From contig NZ_LKKK01000011.1 in the NCBI RefSeq assembly GCF_001446935.1, positions 62,001 through 126,000 on the forward strand: a DNA stretch of 64,000 bases, read 5' to 3'. Source of the DNA: Pseudomonas sp. TTU2014-080ASC. Lineage in GTDB: Bacteria > Pseudomonadota > Gammaproteobacteria > Pseudomonadales > Pseudomonadaceae. This document shows positions 28,660 to 38,891 of the stretch, piece by piece. The translations under genes were made by a program, and so were the position numbers. How positions within the stretch are numbered: position 1 is the stretch's first letter; the number at the start of each line of letters is the position of its first letter. The notes under the pieces are model-generated. The model saw nothing but the letters and a program-made list of their open reading frames with translations. It was not told where the DNA came from and did no database searches.

Positions 28660-29484
28660 CTAGGGCTTAAAGGCGCCGATAAAAATCGCCGGATCAACCC
28701 GCGCATCATTCAGGCTTACGTTCCAGTGCAGATGTGGGCCGGTGGCTCGACCTGTGGAGCCAACTTTGCCGACAACTCCGCCGCGGGCAACGTCGTCACC
28801 GACTTTCACATCAATGGCCGACAAATGGCAGAACATGCTAATCAGTCCCTGGCCGTGGTCGAGAAACACCGTGCGGCCATTGAAGAAATAGTCGCCTACC
28901 AGAATCACCTTGCCAGCTGCCGGTGCTTTGATCGGTGTGCCTTTACTGGCTGCGAAATCCAGACCGGAATGCGGGTTACGTTCCTCTCCATTAAAGAAGC
29001 GGCGCAGGCCGAAGGGGCTGGAAAGCGGACCGTTGACCGGGCGATCAAACAGCAAGTTGCTGGGTTGGCGCGGGCTGAATTGCTGATAAGCGCGTGTTTG
29101 CTCGGCCAGCTCGCGCTCAATGCGGCGCAGGTTGTCCTGATTGGGGGTGACCTGCTGCTGGTTCTTAATGGTGATGCGTTGTTCGCTGTAGTGCTTGCCG
29201 GCGACCTGAAAGCTCAATTGCTGACCATTGTTCACGCTGATTTGCTGTACGCCGGGCTTCACGCTCAGGGGGATACCGACAATGGCGATCCAGCGCTGCT
29301 GATCTTCATGAATAACAAGCACCGGCTTACCCTGATAAGTGACTGAGGGGGCGCTGGCTGCCGGGCCCAGATCAACAACTGCCACACCTCCGGGAACCGG
29401 CTTGTTAAGCAGGCGGCTGATGAAACCATCAGCATGGGCGGGTAGGGCGAGTAACAAGGCAACGGCTAAAACACAAAAACGCAT
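28660..29484 (-). CDS. Secreted M23 (LytM-type) metallopeptidase
   Basis: 274 residues. Signal peptide (1-18, cut near AHA-DG) directs it to the periplasm. An N-terminal beta domain (about 20-105) is followed by a coiled linker (NLRRIERELAEQTRAYQ) and the M23 domain. Zinc ligands are in NPHSGLDFAA (His, Asp) and GPHLHW (His-x-His), so the enzyme appears catalytically intact. It probably cleaves peptide cross-links in peptidoglycan. It lies immediately downstream of xseA (38 bp), the arrangement known in Pseudomonas. A small TGTCAG/CTGACA stem lies past the stop at 28639-28654. Confidence 0.9.
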   Translation of the reverse strand: MRFCVLAVALLLALPAHADGFISRLLNKPVPGGVAVVDLGPAASAPSVTYQGKPVLVIHEDQQRWIAIVGIPLSVKPGVQQISVNNGQQLSFQVAGKHYSEQRITIKNQQQVTPNQDNLRRIERELAEQTRAYQQFSPRQPSNLLFDRPVNGPLSSPFGLRRFFNGEERNPHSGLDFAASKGTPIKAPAAGKVILVGDYFFNGRTVFLDHGQGLISMFCHLSAIDVKVGDDVARGGVVGKVGSTGRATGPHLHWNVSLNDARVDPAIFIGAFKP

Positions 29485-29522
29485 ACATCATCCTGTGCGG
29501 CTGACTTAGCAGCCGGTTTCGA

Positions 29523-30902
29523 TCAATCCAGCAGCGACAAATTGGCGGGCTGCAGGTGGTTGTCTTCGACGCGAACATCCAGTTCGCCCTTGCTGAGGCG
29601 GGCTTTTAGGCGCTGCCCGGGTTGGGTGTCCGCTGCGTCGCGGATAGCCCGGCCTTTGTCGTCCAGCAAAATGCTGTAGCCACGTCCCAGTGTCGCCAAC
29701 GGACTGACCGCATGCAGGGTCTGAACCTGGCTGTTGAGACGCAGCTGCCGCGCCCGCAGACCTTCGAACATGCTGCGGTACATTCGTTCCGTAAGAGTGT
29801 CCAGACGTTGCCCGAGTAGCTTCAGATCCCGCTGCGGGTGCAGGCTGAGCAGGCGGGTTTGCAGGTTGTGCAGGCGTTCCCTGCGTTTGCCTGATTGCAT
29901 CTGCATGGCGCGGATCAGGCGCATGTCCAGATCATCCACACGCTGAGCGTGTTGGCGCAGGCGCTCGCCGGGATGGCGCAGGCGCCGTTGCAGACCGTCC
30001 AGGCGCATGCGTTCCCGCTCCAGGCGGTGTTGCATGCGCATGTGCAGGCGGCGCTGCAGGGTATAGAGGCGCTGTACCAGCTCGCTGTTATCCGGGGCCA
30101 GCAGTTCCGCAGCGGCGGAGGGCGTCGGCGCGCGGACATCGGCAACAAAGTCGGCAATCGACACATCGGTCTCATGGCCGACAGCGCTGACAATTGGCGT
30201 GACACATGCGGCAATGGCACGAGCCACAGGCTCTTCATTGAAGCACCAAAGGTCTTCCAGCGAACCACCGCCACGGGCCAGGATCAGGGCGTCGAAGCCC
30301 TGTTTGTCCGCCAGCTCGAGTGCCCGGACGATCTGAGCGGTGGCCTCCCGGCCTTGCACCGCGGTCGGAACCAGATTCAGTTCTACTTGCGGGGCTCGGC
30401 GGCGGAACACGCTAATAATGTCGCGAATCACCGCGCCGGTCGGTGAGCTGATAATGCCGATGCGCTTAGGATGCGTCGGCAGGGCAATCTTGTTCTCGGC
30501 AGCAAACAGACCTTCTGCGCTGAGCTTTTCTTTCAGCGCTTCGAATGCCAGGCGCAAGGCGCCGTCACCCGCTGGCTCGACCGTATCCAGAATCAGCTGG
30601 TAATCGCCACGGCCTTCAAACAGTGACACCTTGCCGCGCACCTTGACTGCCAACCCGTCGCGCAGGGCCTGGCGCACACGCAGGGCGTTTTGCCGGAACA
30701 ACGCACAACGCACCTGTGCCTGACTGTCTTTTAAGGTGAAGTAGATGTGCCCGGAAGCCGGTTTGGCCAGGTTGGAAATTTCGCCTTCAACCCAGATGTT
30801 GGTGAATACGTCTTCCAGCAGCAGGCGCGCGCGGCTGTTGAGTTGGCTGACGCTGAGCACCTCGCGGTCGAGGTTCAGGCGTTGGAATGGGTCTTTGATC
30901 AT
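29523..30902 (-). CDS. xseA: Exodeoxyribonuclease VII large subunit
   Basis: 459 residues. N-terminal OB-fold (VSQLNSRARLLLEDVFTNIWVEGEISN region, about 18-110) followed by the catalytic domain (ARGGGSLEDLWCFNEEPVARAI, VSAVGHETDVSIADFVADVRAPTPSAAAELL) and a long coiled-coil region rich in Arg/Leu/Gln. With XseB it degrades single-stranded DNA from both ends. The gene for the small subunit is elsewhere, as is usual. ATG 30902 begins MIKDPFQRLNL. Confidence 0.96.
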   Translation of the reverse strand: MIKDPFQRLNLDREVLSVSQLNSRARLLLEDVFTNIWVEGEISNLAKPASGHIYFTLKDSQAQVRCALFRQNALRVRQALRDGLAVKVRGKVSLFEGRGDYQLILDTVEPAGDGALRLAFEALKEKLSAEGLFAAENKIALPTHPKRIGIISSPTGAVIRDIISVFRRRAPQVELNLVPTAVQGREATAQIVRALELADKQGFDALILARGGGSLEDLWCFNEEPVARAIAACVTPIVSAVGHETDVSIADFVADVRAPTPSAAAELLAPDNSELVQRLYTLQRRLHMRMQHRLERERMRLDGLQRRLRHPGERLRQHAQRVDDLDMRLIRAMQMQSGKRRERLHNLQTRLLSLHPQRDLKLLGQRLDTLTERMYRSMFEGLRARQLRLNSQVQTLHAVSPLATLGRGYSILLDDKGRAIRDAADTQPGQRLKARLSKGELDVRVEDNHLQPANLSLLD

Positions 30903-31016
30903 CCGTGCATAGTAATGACTTTGCGAATGCGGCCAAAGGGTTCAAATTGATTCCTTGTCTTGACCGGGCGATTCAGCGGATTAAGCTGCGCGCTCTTTAC
31001 CCGAGCAGAACGCGTC

Positions 31017-33154
<2,138 letters not shown>

Positions 33155-33159
33155 AAAAG

Positions 33160-33248
33160 CGCCGGATAGTGGGTTCGGTTTACTGCCGAAGCCTCTATCT
33201 GGCGACATACAGAATATTGAGTACTCGGGGCTGTCTGATTCAGCCCCG
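33160..33248 (+). other. Two intercistronic stem-loops between guaB and guaA
   Basis: A long imperfect hairpin (33160-33204): a 10-bp outer stem CGCCGGATAG / CTATCTGGCG with one G-U pair, and an inner TTCGG / CCGAA stem. A second perfect 8-bp stem (33226-33233 / 33241-33248, CGGGGCTG / CAGCCCCG) follows. Neither is followed by a T-run. They may tune the guaB:guaA ratio or protect the guaB message. Confidence 0.5.
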
Positions 33249-33281
33249 TGTCATTTGTGAATCCCGCTACGAGAGACGGCC

Positions 33282-34862
33282 ATGGCTCATCAAGACATTC
33301 ACGCTCACCGTATCCTGATTCTGGATTTCGGTTCCCAGTACTCCCAACTGATTGCCCGCCGTGTGCGTGAAATCGGTGTGTATTGCGAACTGCACCCTTG
33401 GGATATGAGGGACGCGGACATTCGTGCTTTCGCACCGCGCGGCATCATCCTGGCCGGTGGCCCAGAGTCGGTGCACGAAGCCAACAGCCCTCGCGCACCG
33501 CAGGCCGTGTTTGACCTTAATGTGCCTGTGCTGGGCATCTGCTACGGCATGCAGACCATGTCCGAGCAGCTGGGTGGCAAGGTTGAAGGTTCTGACCTGC
33601 GCGAATTTGGCTACGCCCGTGTGGATGTTGTTGGTAAGAGCAAGCTGCTCGATGGCATTGAAGACCATGTAGACACCGATGGCGTTCTGGGCCTGGATGT
33701 GTGGATGAGCCACGGTGACAAAGTCACCAAGATACCGGAAGGCTTCCATATTCTGGCCAGCACCCCGAGCTGCCCGATTGCTGCCATGGCTGACGATTCT
33801 CGCCAGTACTACGGCGTGCAGTTCCACCCGGAGGTGACCCACACCAAACAAGGCGGCCGTATCCTGTCCCGCTTTGTGCTGGAAATCAGCGGCTGTGAAG
33901 CTCTGTGGACACCGTCCAACATCGTTGAAGACGCCATTCGCCAAGTGCGCGAGCAAGTAGGCGATGCCAACGTCCTGCTGGGCCTCTCCGGTGGTGTGGA
34001 TTCCTCCGTTGTAGCCGCACTGCTGCACAAAGCGATCGGCAGCCAACTGACCTGTGTATTTGTGGATAACGGCCTGCTGCGCCTGCACGAAGGTGATCAG
34101 GTTATGGCCATGTTCGCTGAAAACATGGGCGTAAAAGTGATCCGTGCCAATGCTGAAGAGAAGTTCCTAAGCGCCCTGGCTGGTGTCAGCGATCCAGAGC
34201 AGAAGCGCAAGATTATCGGTGCCAAGTTCATCGAAGTGTTTGATGAAGAGTCGAGCAAGCTGGAAAACATCCAGTTCCTCGCTCAAGGCACCATCTACCC
34301 GGACGTGATCGAGTCCGCCGGCGCCAAAACTGGCAAGGCCCACGTGATCAAGAGCCACCACAACGTCGGTGGCCTGCCGGAAGACATGAAGCTCAAGCTG
34401 GTCGAGCCGCTGCGTGAACTGTTCAAAGACGAAGTGCGCAAGATTGGTCTGGAACTGGGCCTGCCGTACGACATGGTTTACCGTCACCCGTTCCCGGGGC
34501 CGGGCTTGGGAGTGCGCATCCTCGGCGAAGTGAAGAAAGAGTACGCCGACCTGCTGCGTCGTGCGGATCACATCTTCATCGAAGAGCTGCGCAACTTCGA
34601 TTGGTACCACAAAACCAGCCAGGCCTTTGTGGTCTTCCAGCCGGTTAAGTCTGTGGGTGTAGTAGGTGATGGCCGCCGTTACGCCTGGGTTGTTGCCCTG
34701 CGTGCAGTGGAAACCATCGACTTCATGACCGCTCGCTGGGCGCACCTGCCGTATGAGCTGCTGGAGAAGGTGTCTAACCGCATCATCAACGAAATCGAAG
34801 GCATCTCCCGCGTCACCTACGACGTGTCGAGCAAGCCGCCAGCGACTATTGAGTGGGAGTGA
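33282..34862 (+). CDS. guaA: GMP synthase (glutamine-hydrolysing) GuaA
   Basis: 526 residues. N-terminal class I glutamine amidotransferase: nucleophile in [10 protein letters not shown] (about residue 87) and QFHPEVTHT. The central ATP-pyrophosphatase has the P-loop [10 protein letters not shown]. The C-terminal dimerisation domain ends in [10 protein letters not shown]. It converts XMP to GMP. ATG 33282 with GAGAGAC ribosome-binding sequence. A terminator follows at 34899-34932. Confidence 0.98.
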   Translation: MAHQDIHAHRILILDFGSQYSQLIARRVREIGVYCELHPWDMRDADIRAFAPRGIILAGGPESVHEANSPRAPQAVFDLNVPVLGICYGMQTMSEQLGGKVEGSDLREFGYARVDVVGKSKLLDGIEDHVDTDGVLGLDVWMSHGDKVTKIPEGFHILASTPSCPIAAMADDSRQYYGVQFHPEVTHTKQGGRILSRFVLEISGCEALWTPSNIVEDAIRQVREQVGDANVLLGLSGGVDSSVVAALLHKAIGSQLTCVFVDNGLLRLHEGDQVMAMFAENMGVKVIRANAEEKFLSALAGVSDPEQKRKIIGAKFIEVFDEESSKLENIQFLAQGTIYPDVIESAGAKTGKAHVIKSHHNVGGLPEDMKLKLVEPLRELFKDEVRKIGLELGLPYDMVYRHPFPGPGLGVRILGEVKKEYADLLRRADHIFIEELRNFDWYHKTSQAFVVFQPVKSVGVVGDGRRYAWVVALRAVETIDFMTARWAHLPYELLEKVSNRIINEIEGISRVTYDVSSKPPATIEWE

Positions 34863-34898
34863 GTATTTGGCCTGGGCCATCACTCATTAACGAGTAGT

Positions 34899-34932
34899 AC
34901 AAAAATGCCCGCGCTAATGCGGGCATTTTTGT
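34899..34932. terminator. Bidirectional terminator after guaA
   Basis: AAAAATGCCCGC (34901-34912), loop GCTAAT, GCGGGCATTTTT (34919-34930). It serves guaA and the convergent GH1 gene. Confidence 0.92.
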
Positions 34933-34951
34933 TTCTGTGCAGCTGGGAACG

Positions 34952-36445
34952 CTAAACCACGGCATTCATCTGCGCCGCGCGGCGATACCATTCGGCGCTG
35001 AGTTTTGGCGTACGTTTTTGAGTCGCGAAATCGACATGTACAAGGCCGAAACGCACGCCGTAGCCGCCTGTCCATTCCAGATTGTCGAAGGCACTCCAGG
35101 CGAAGTTGCCTTTGACGGGCGCGCCTTCAGCAATGGCTCGCTGCAGGTTGGTCATGACTGCACGCAGGTACATCAGGCGATCTGTATCCAAGACACGGCC
35201 ATCTGCGGTGAGTGTGTCGTCGGCGGCGCAGCCGCTTTCGGTGATGTAGATGGCTTTTGGATTCCAGATAGCATTCACCAGTCTTGGGCCCCAATACATG
35301 ACTTCTGGAGAGAAGCTATGCCACCGCGAACCCATGCGCGGGTGTGACAGGGATGTGGGGATCTCGATAAAGCCTTGTTGGTTGTCGGCGGTTTCGATGT
35401 AGTACTTCGGGACGTAAATATTCACCCCGACAAAGTCCAGAGGGCTGCCAATGGCTCGCATGTCCTCATCGGTAAAGCTGGGGGCGTCGGCCCCTGCGCT
35501 GGCCAGATAGTGGTCGTCGTATCGGCCGCTGAGCATGACGTCGAGGAAACGGTCGTTGTAGCGTTTGGTGGCGATTTCAGCGGCGCGCACGTTCGCCGGT
35601 GTGTCGCTGACCGGCACTCCGGCGAACAATACGTCCGCTGGGCCAATTTGGATGTCTTTGGGGCCTGCTGCGCGCATAGCTTGTACGCTTAAACCGTGAG
35701 CCAGCACTGCATGGTGGGCGACCTGATTAAGCTCGCGGTTAGAGAGTTTGAGGCCCGGCGCGAGTTCGATGCGCTGTTCCTTGCCCTGAACCAGGATTGA
35801 GGTGCCCTGATGGCCCATGTCCACGAAGTTCTGCAGCTCGTTCAGGGTGAAGAAGTGCTTAACCCGATCTCCCAAGCGGCTCGCCACAACGGCGGCGTAG
35901 TCCGCAAAGGCTTTGGCGGTATCCCGCGATTGCCAGCCACCCTTGTCTTGCAGGGCTTGCGGTAAGTCCCAGTGGTAAAGCGTGGCAAAAGGTTCAATGC
36001 CTGCTTCCAGTTGGGCATCGACCAAGCGCGAATAAAAGTCCAGTCCGGCTTCATTCAGTTTGCCAGTGCCGTTAGGAAACAAGCGTGGCCAGGCGATAGA
36101 GAAGCGGTAGGCGTTGGCCCCTAGCTCGCGGATGATCTGGATGTCTTCCCGGTAGCGGTGGTAATGGTCAATGGCGACGTCTCCGGTGTCTCCGTTGGCC
36201 ATTTTTCCGGGCGTATGAGCATAAACATCCCAGATGGATTGCCCTTTGCCGTCAGCAGTGGCGGCTCCTTCAATCTGATAGGCCGCAGTGGCTACACCCC
36301 AGCGAAAGCCTGTCGGAAAGCCCCGCCGGTTTAGGGCGGGTGTCGGCGCGGCCTGCGCGGGTGATGTGTTACGCGTTTGGGCGCTGGCCAGACCCGCAGC
36401 GCTGGCGCCTGCAAGGAAAACAAATGCGCGTCTGTTCAAGGTCAT
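34952..36445 (-). CDS. Exported family GH1 beta-glucosidase-like enzyme
   Basis: 497 residues. A twin-arginine-type signal (NRRAFVFLAGASAAGLASA; Arg5-Arg6 from the chosen start) predicts periplasmic location, which is unusual for GH1. The GH1 barrel shows FRWGVATAAYQIEGA, ANAYRFSIAWPRLFPNG and YHWDLPQALQDKGGW. The acid/base motif is TLNEL (Glu203) where TFNEP is canonical, and the nucleophile motif is YITESG (Glu403) where ITENG is canonical. Both catalytic glutamates are kept. SAFDNLEWTGGYGVRFGLVHVD matches the aglycone-site end. ATG 36445 is chosen because AAGGA lies 7 bp upstream; 36448 or a GTG at 36463 are alternatives. The substrate is uncertain: probably a beta-glucoside. Confidence 0.88.
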   Translation of the reverse strand: MTLNRRAFVFLAGASAAGLASAQTRNTSPAQAAPTPALNRRGFPTGFRWGVATAAYQIEGAATADGKGQSIWDVYAHTPGKMANGDTGDVAIDHYHRYREDIQIIRELGANAYRFSIAWPRLFPNGTGKLNEAGLDFYSRLVDAQLEAGIEPFATLYHWDLPQALQDKGGWQSRDTAKAFADYAAVVASRLGDRVKHFFTLNELQNFVDMGHQGTSILVQGKEQRIELAPGLKLSNRELNQVAHHAVLAHGLSVQAMRAAGPKDIQIGPADVLFAGVPVSDTPANVRAAEIATKRYNDRFLDVMLSGRYDDHYLASAGADAPSFTDEDMRAIGSPLDFVGVNIYVPKYYIETADNQQGFIEIPTSLSHPRMGSRWHSFSPEVMYWGPRLVNAIWNPKAIYITESGCAADDTLTADGRVLDTDRLMYLRAVMTNLQRAIAEGAPVKGNFAWSAFDNLEWTGGYGVRFGLVHVDFATQKRTPKLSAEWYRRAAQMNAVV

Positions 36446-36905
36446 CATTGCGTCCTTATTCACAGTAAACGTGTCGATGTAAAAGATACGTTGGTGCTAA
36501 TGCAGTCGTACAGCAGTGGAAATGGGCGAATTTGACTTAACTCAAACAGTGCTTTGGTCGGTGTGTGCAAATCTGGAACGAAGTTGCTCAACGGCCTCAG
36601 CCCCATGCTAGTAGGGGCAACAGCTCACGCTGTGGGGGCACGGGAATCCTGAGATGGTGTGGCGGTCTACACCTCACGTGGGGTTACGCACTTTAATCAG
36701 CTATATATCGTGAACTGTGTCTGAGGCGCGGGAGTGTATTGCAAGCGTCCCTGACTGAACGCACACAGATGAGTCCAACCACTGTTTAGAAGGGGAAGTA
36801 GTTGGACAGTGCTGGCCTTGGCGTGAGGCATTAGTTCACCCGACTCTGCTGTTATCACATTGTTCAAGTCGTGCCTGAGCACGCCTTTTCAGGAGGGTAA
36901 CGAAG
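36446..36905. other. 460-bp non-coding interval with nested inverted repeats before cfa
   Basis: No credible ORF. On the plus strand: GCCCC/GGGGC (36600-36618), ACAGC/GCTGT with a 4-base loop (36620-36633), an enclosing CTCA/TGAG pairing (36596-36599 with 36650-36653), and GGTGT/ACACC (36656-36673). Further downstream: GTCCAAC/GTTGGAC (36773-36807) and CGTGC/GCACG (36870-36883) followed by CCTTTTC directly before the cfa ribosome-binding site. An AT-rich CTATATAT stretch is near 36700-36708. The interval could hold the cfa promoter(s), a 5'-UTR structure or a small RNA. No known riboswitch class is recognised. Confidence 0.4.
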
Positions 36906-38021
36906 ATGGAAGCAAGGCTGCAAAAACGAGTAGAGGAGTTGTTTACGGAAGCAGACGTTGTGGTGGGTGGTGAACGCCCGCAAGACATCCAAGTTCACGA
37001 TCCGCACTTCTATTCTCGGGTTCTGGCGCAAGGTTCGCTTGGGCTGGGCGAGAGCTATATGGATGGCTGGTGGGATGCAAACCAGCTTGATGTCTTTCTA
37101 TATCACTTAGTCCGTGCCCGGCTGGATGAGCGCGTGCATGGCACTGGCGAGGTCTGGGATGCGCTCAAGGCCAAACTGCTCAACTTGCAGGCCGGCAAGG
37201 GCAGCTATGAGGTCGGCAAGCGACATTACGATTTGGGTAACGACCTTTACCAAGCCATGCTTGGCAAACGTTTGGTCTATAGCTGCGGTTACTGGCGCAA
37301 TAGCAATGATCTGGATGCTGCGCAGGAGGCCAAGCTCGATCTGATCTGTCGCAAATTGCAGCTTAAGCCCGGTATGCGCGTGCTGGATATTGGTTGTGGC
37401 TGGGGTGAGGCACTCAAGTTTGCTGCCGAGCGATACGGTGTTGAAGGCGTAGGCATCACCATTTCTCAGGAGCAGGCTGTGTTTGCTCAGGAGCTGTGCC
37501 AAGGCTTGCCGGTAGAAATCCGCTTGCAGGATTACCGCGACCTTAACGAGCAGTTTGATGCGATTTTTTCTATTGGCATGTTTGAGCATGTCGGGGTCAA
37601 GAATTACCGGGACTACTTCGAGGTCGCCCGGCGCTGTCTGCCTGAGCATGGGTTGTTTGTCTTGCACAGCATCGGAAGTAACGTGAGTAGTGATCACACT
37701 GATCCCTGGATTGCCCGCTACATTTTTCCTAACTCCATGTTGCCTTCAGCTGCGCAGATCACATCAGCAATGGAAGGCTTGTTTGTACTGGAGGACTGGC
37801 ACAACTTTGGCACAGATTACGATCTGACTCTGCAAGCCTGGCGAAACAACATTGATGCGGCGTGGAACACGCTCGATGCCAGTTACGATGAGCGCTTTCA
37901 GCGTATGTGGCATTTCTACTTGGCCGGTTCCATGGCCGCGTTCCGTACACGACACGCGCAGTTGTGGCAGTTAGTGCTTTCACCTGAGGGTGTTCCGGGC
38001 GGGTATCAGGCTCCGCGCTGA
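36906..38021 (+). CDS. cfa: Cyclopropane-fatty-acyl-phospholipid synthase
   Basis: 371-residue SAM-dependent enzyme that cyclopropanates unsaturated acyl chains in membrane phospholipids, usually as cells enter stationary phase. SAM motif VLDIGCGWG (residues 159-167). Active-site residues by family: Cys127 (YSCGYW), Glu in MFEHVG, His in LHSIG, Tyr in FYLAGS. The N-terminal lipid-binding domain (about 1-95) is complete. ATG 36906 has an excellent AGGAGGG 8 bp upstream. The long 5' interval suggests regulated expression. Other family members may act at other sites, but the Cfa assignment is strong. Confidence 0.95.
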   Translation: MEARLQKRVEELFTEADVVVGGERPQDIQVHDPHFYSRVLAQGSLGLGESYMDGWWDANQLDVFLYHLVRARLDERVHGTGEVWDALKAKLLNLQAGKGSYEVGKRHYDLGNDLYQAMLGKRLVYSCGYWRNSNDLDAAQEAKLDLICRKLQLKPGMRVLDIGCGWGEALKFAAERYGVEGVGITISQEQAVFAQELCQGLPVEIRLQDYRDLNEQFDAIFSIGMFEHVGVKNYRDYFEVARRCLPEHGLFVLHSIGSNVSSDHTDPWIARYIFPNSMLPSAAQITSAMEGLFVLEDWHNFGTDYDLTLQAWRNNIDAAWNTLDASYDERFQRMWHFYLAGSMAAFRTRHAQLWQLVLSPEGVPGGYQAPR

Positions 38022-38116
38022 AACGCCGCGCTGGGGATAAAGTCGTGAAAATGCAGCGCGATCTGCTGGAGGATGTTGATGTGATTACTACGGGCTGAAT
38101 TGAGTGATCCGGCCTG

Positions 38117-38728
38117 CTAGACCTGCCATGCCATGTAGCAGGCCAGTCCGATAAAGATCACTCCCACTGTAATGTTGAAAGCAATGTTGTGTTTCCTGAG
38201 CCAGTTGCTGACCAGCTTCATTCCGAATGCGTACAGCAGATGCGCCAGCAGTGTGCACGCCAGCAGGAGCACCAGTAGTAGAGCCATTTGAGGGGCAATG
38301 TCACGGCTCGGATCGATAAATATTGGGAAGAATGAGGTAAAAAACAGCAGCGTTTTAGGGCTGGCGAAGGTTACCAGTGCACCATGTCTGAATGCGCGGA
38401 GCCCATGTTTGCTGTGCTGGCTATTCTCAATCTGCATTTCAGTGTGGGCATGTTTCAGGCTGAGATAGCCGAGGTAGCCGATGTAAAGCGCACCCACATA
38501 TTGAAGAGCCCTGAACAGATGCGGGGATGCACTCAGAGTGGCGCTGAGTCCGCCAAGGGCCAGAGCTGCCATGGCCAGCATGCCGAGTTGGATGCCGAAG
38601 ATCACCGGTAAGGTTCGCCGCCAGCCAAAGTAAACGCTGTACGTGATGACGCTGAGTGTTCCGGGGCCGGGTGTCGCAGCAGCAATTGTGCAGGTGAGCA
38701 GGTAGGTAAAAAGGGTCGCTGTATCCAT
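38117..38728 (-). CDS. LysE/RhtB-family amino-acid exporter
   Basis: 203 residues with about six membrane segments. Signature: TPGPGTLSVITYSVYFGWRRT (residues 19-39), GALYIGYLGYLSLKHA, TFASPKTLLFFTSFFPIFI. The family exports amino acids or derivatives such as homoserine and threonine; the substrate is not predictable. A 9-bp inverted repeat (38111-38119 / 38136-38144) spans the stop codon and could act as a 3' hairpin. Convergent with cfa. Confidence 0.88.
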   Translation of the reverse strand: MDTATLFTYLLTCTIAAATPGPGTLSVITYSVYFGWRRTLPVIFGIQLGMLAMAALALGGLSATLSASPHLFRALQYVGALYIGYLGYLSLKHAHTEMQIENSQHSKHGLRAFRHGALVTFASPKTLLFFTSFFPIFIDPSRDIAPQMALLLVLLLACTLLAHLLYAFGMKLVSNWLRKHNIAFNITVGVIFIGLACYMAWQV

Positions 38729-38891
38729 TAGCTTCTCCGGAGGCTTCCAGCGTGCCTGGAAGACTAATTGATTTGTCTCTTATGCGACATCCTGCTGGGT
38801 CGTCATGCGCGCTGCTAAATGAGATCATGTTGCAATTGTCAGGCTACTGGTGGCCTTGACCCTTGCTGAACAGATCGGATTTCGGACCTTT

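Noticed and set aside
36605..36652. 15-codon ORF (MLVGATAHAVGARES) in the interval before cfa
   Set aside because: No ribosome-binding sequence and it coincides with a palindromic, probably structured, segment.
36596..36680. Possible known riboswitch (TPP, cobalamin, c-di-GMP)
   Set aside because: Short fragments such as CTGAGA look TPP-like, but the required conserved cores of these classes are absent.
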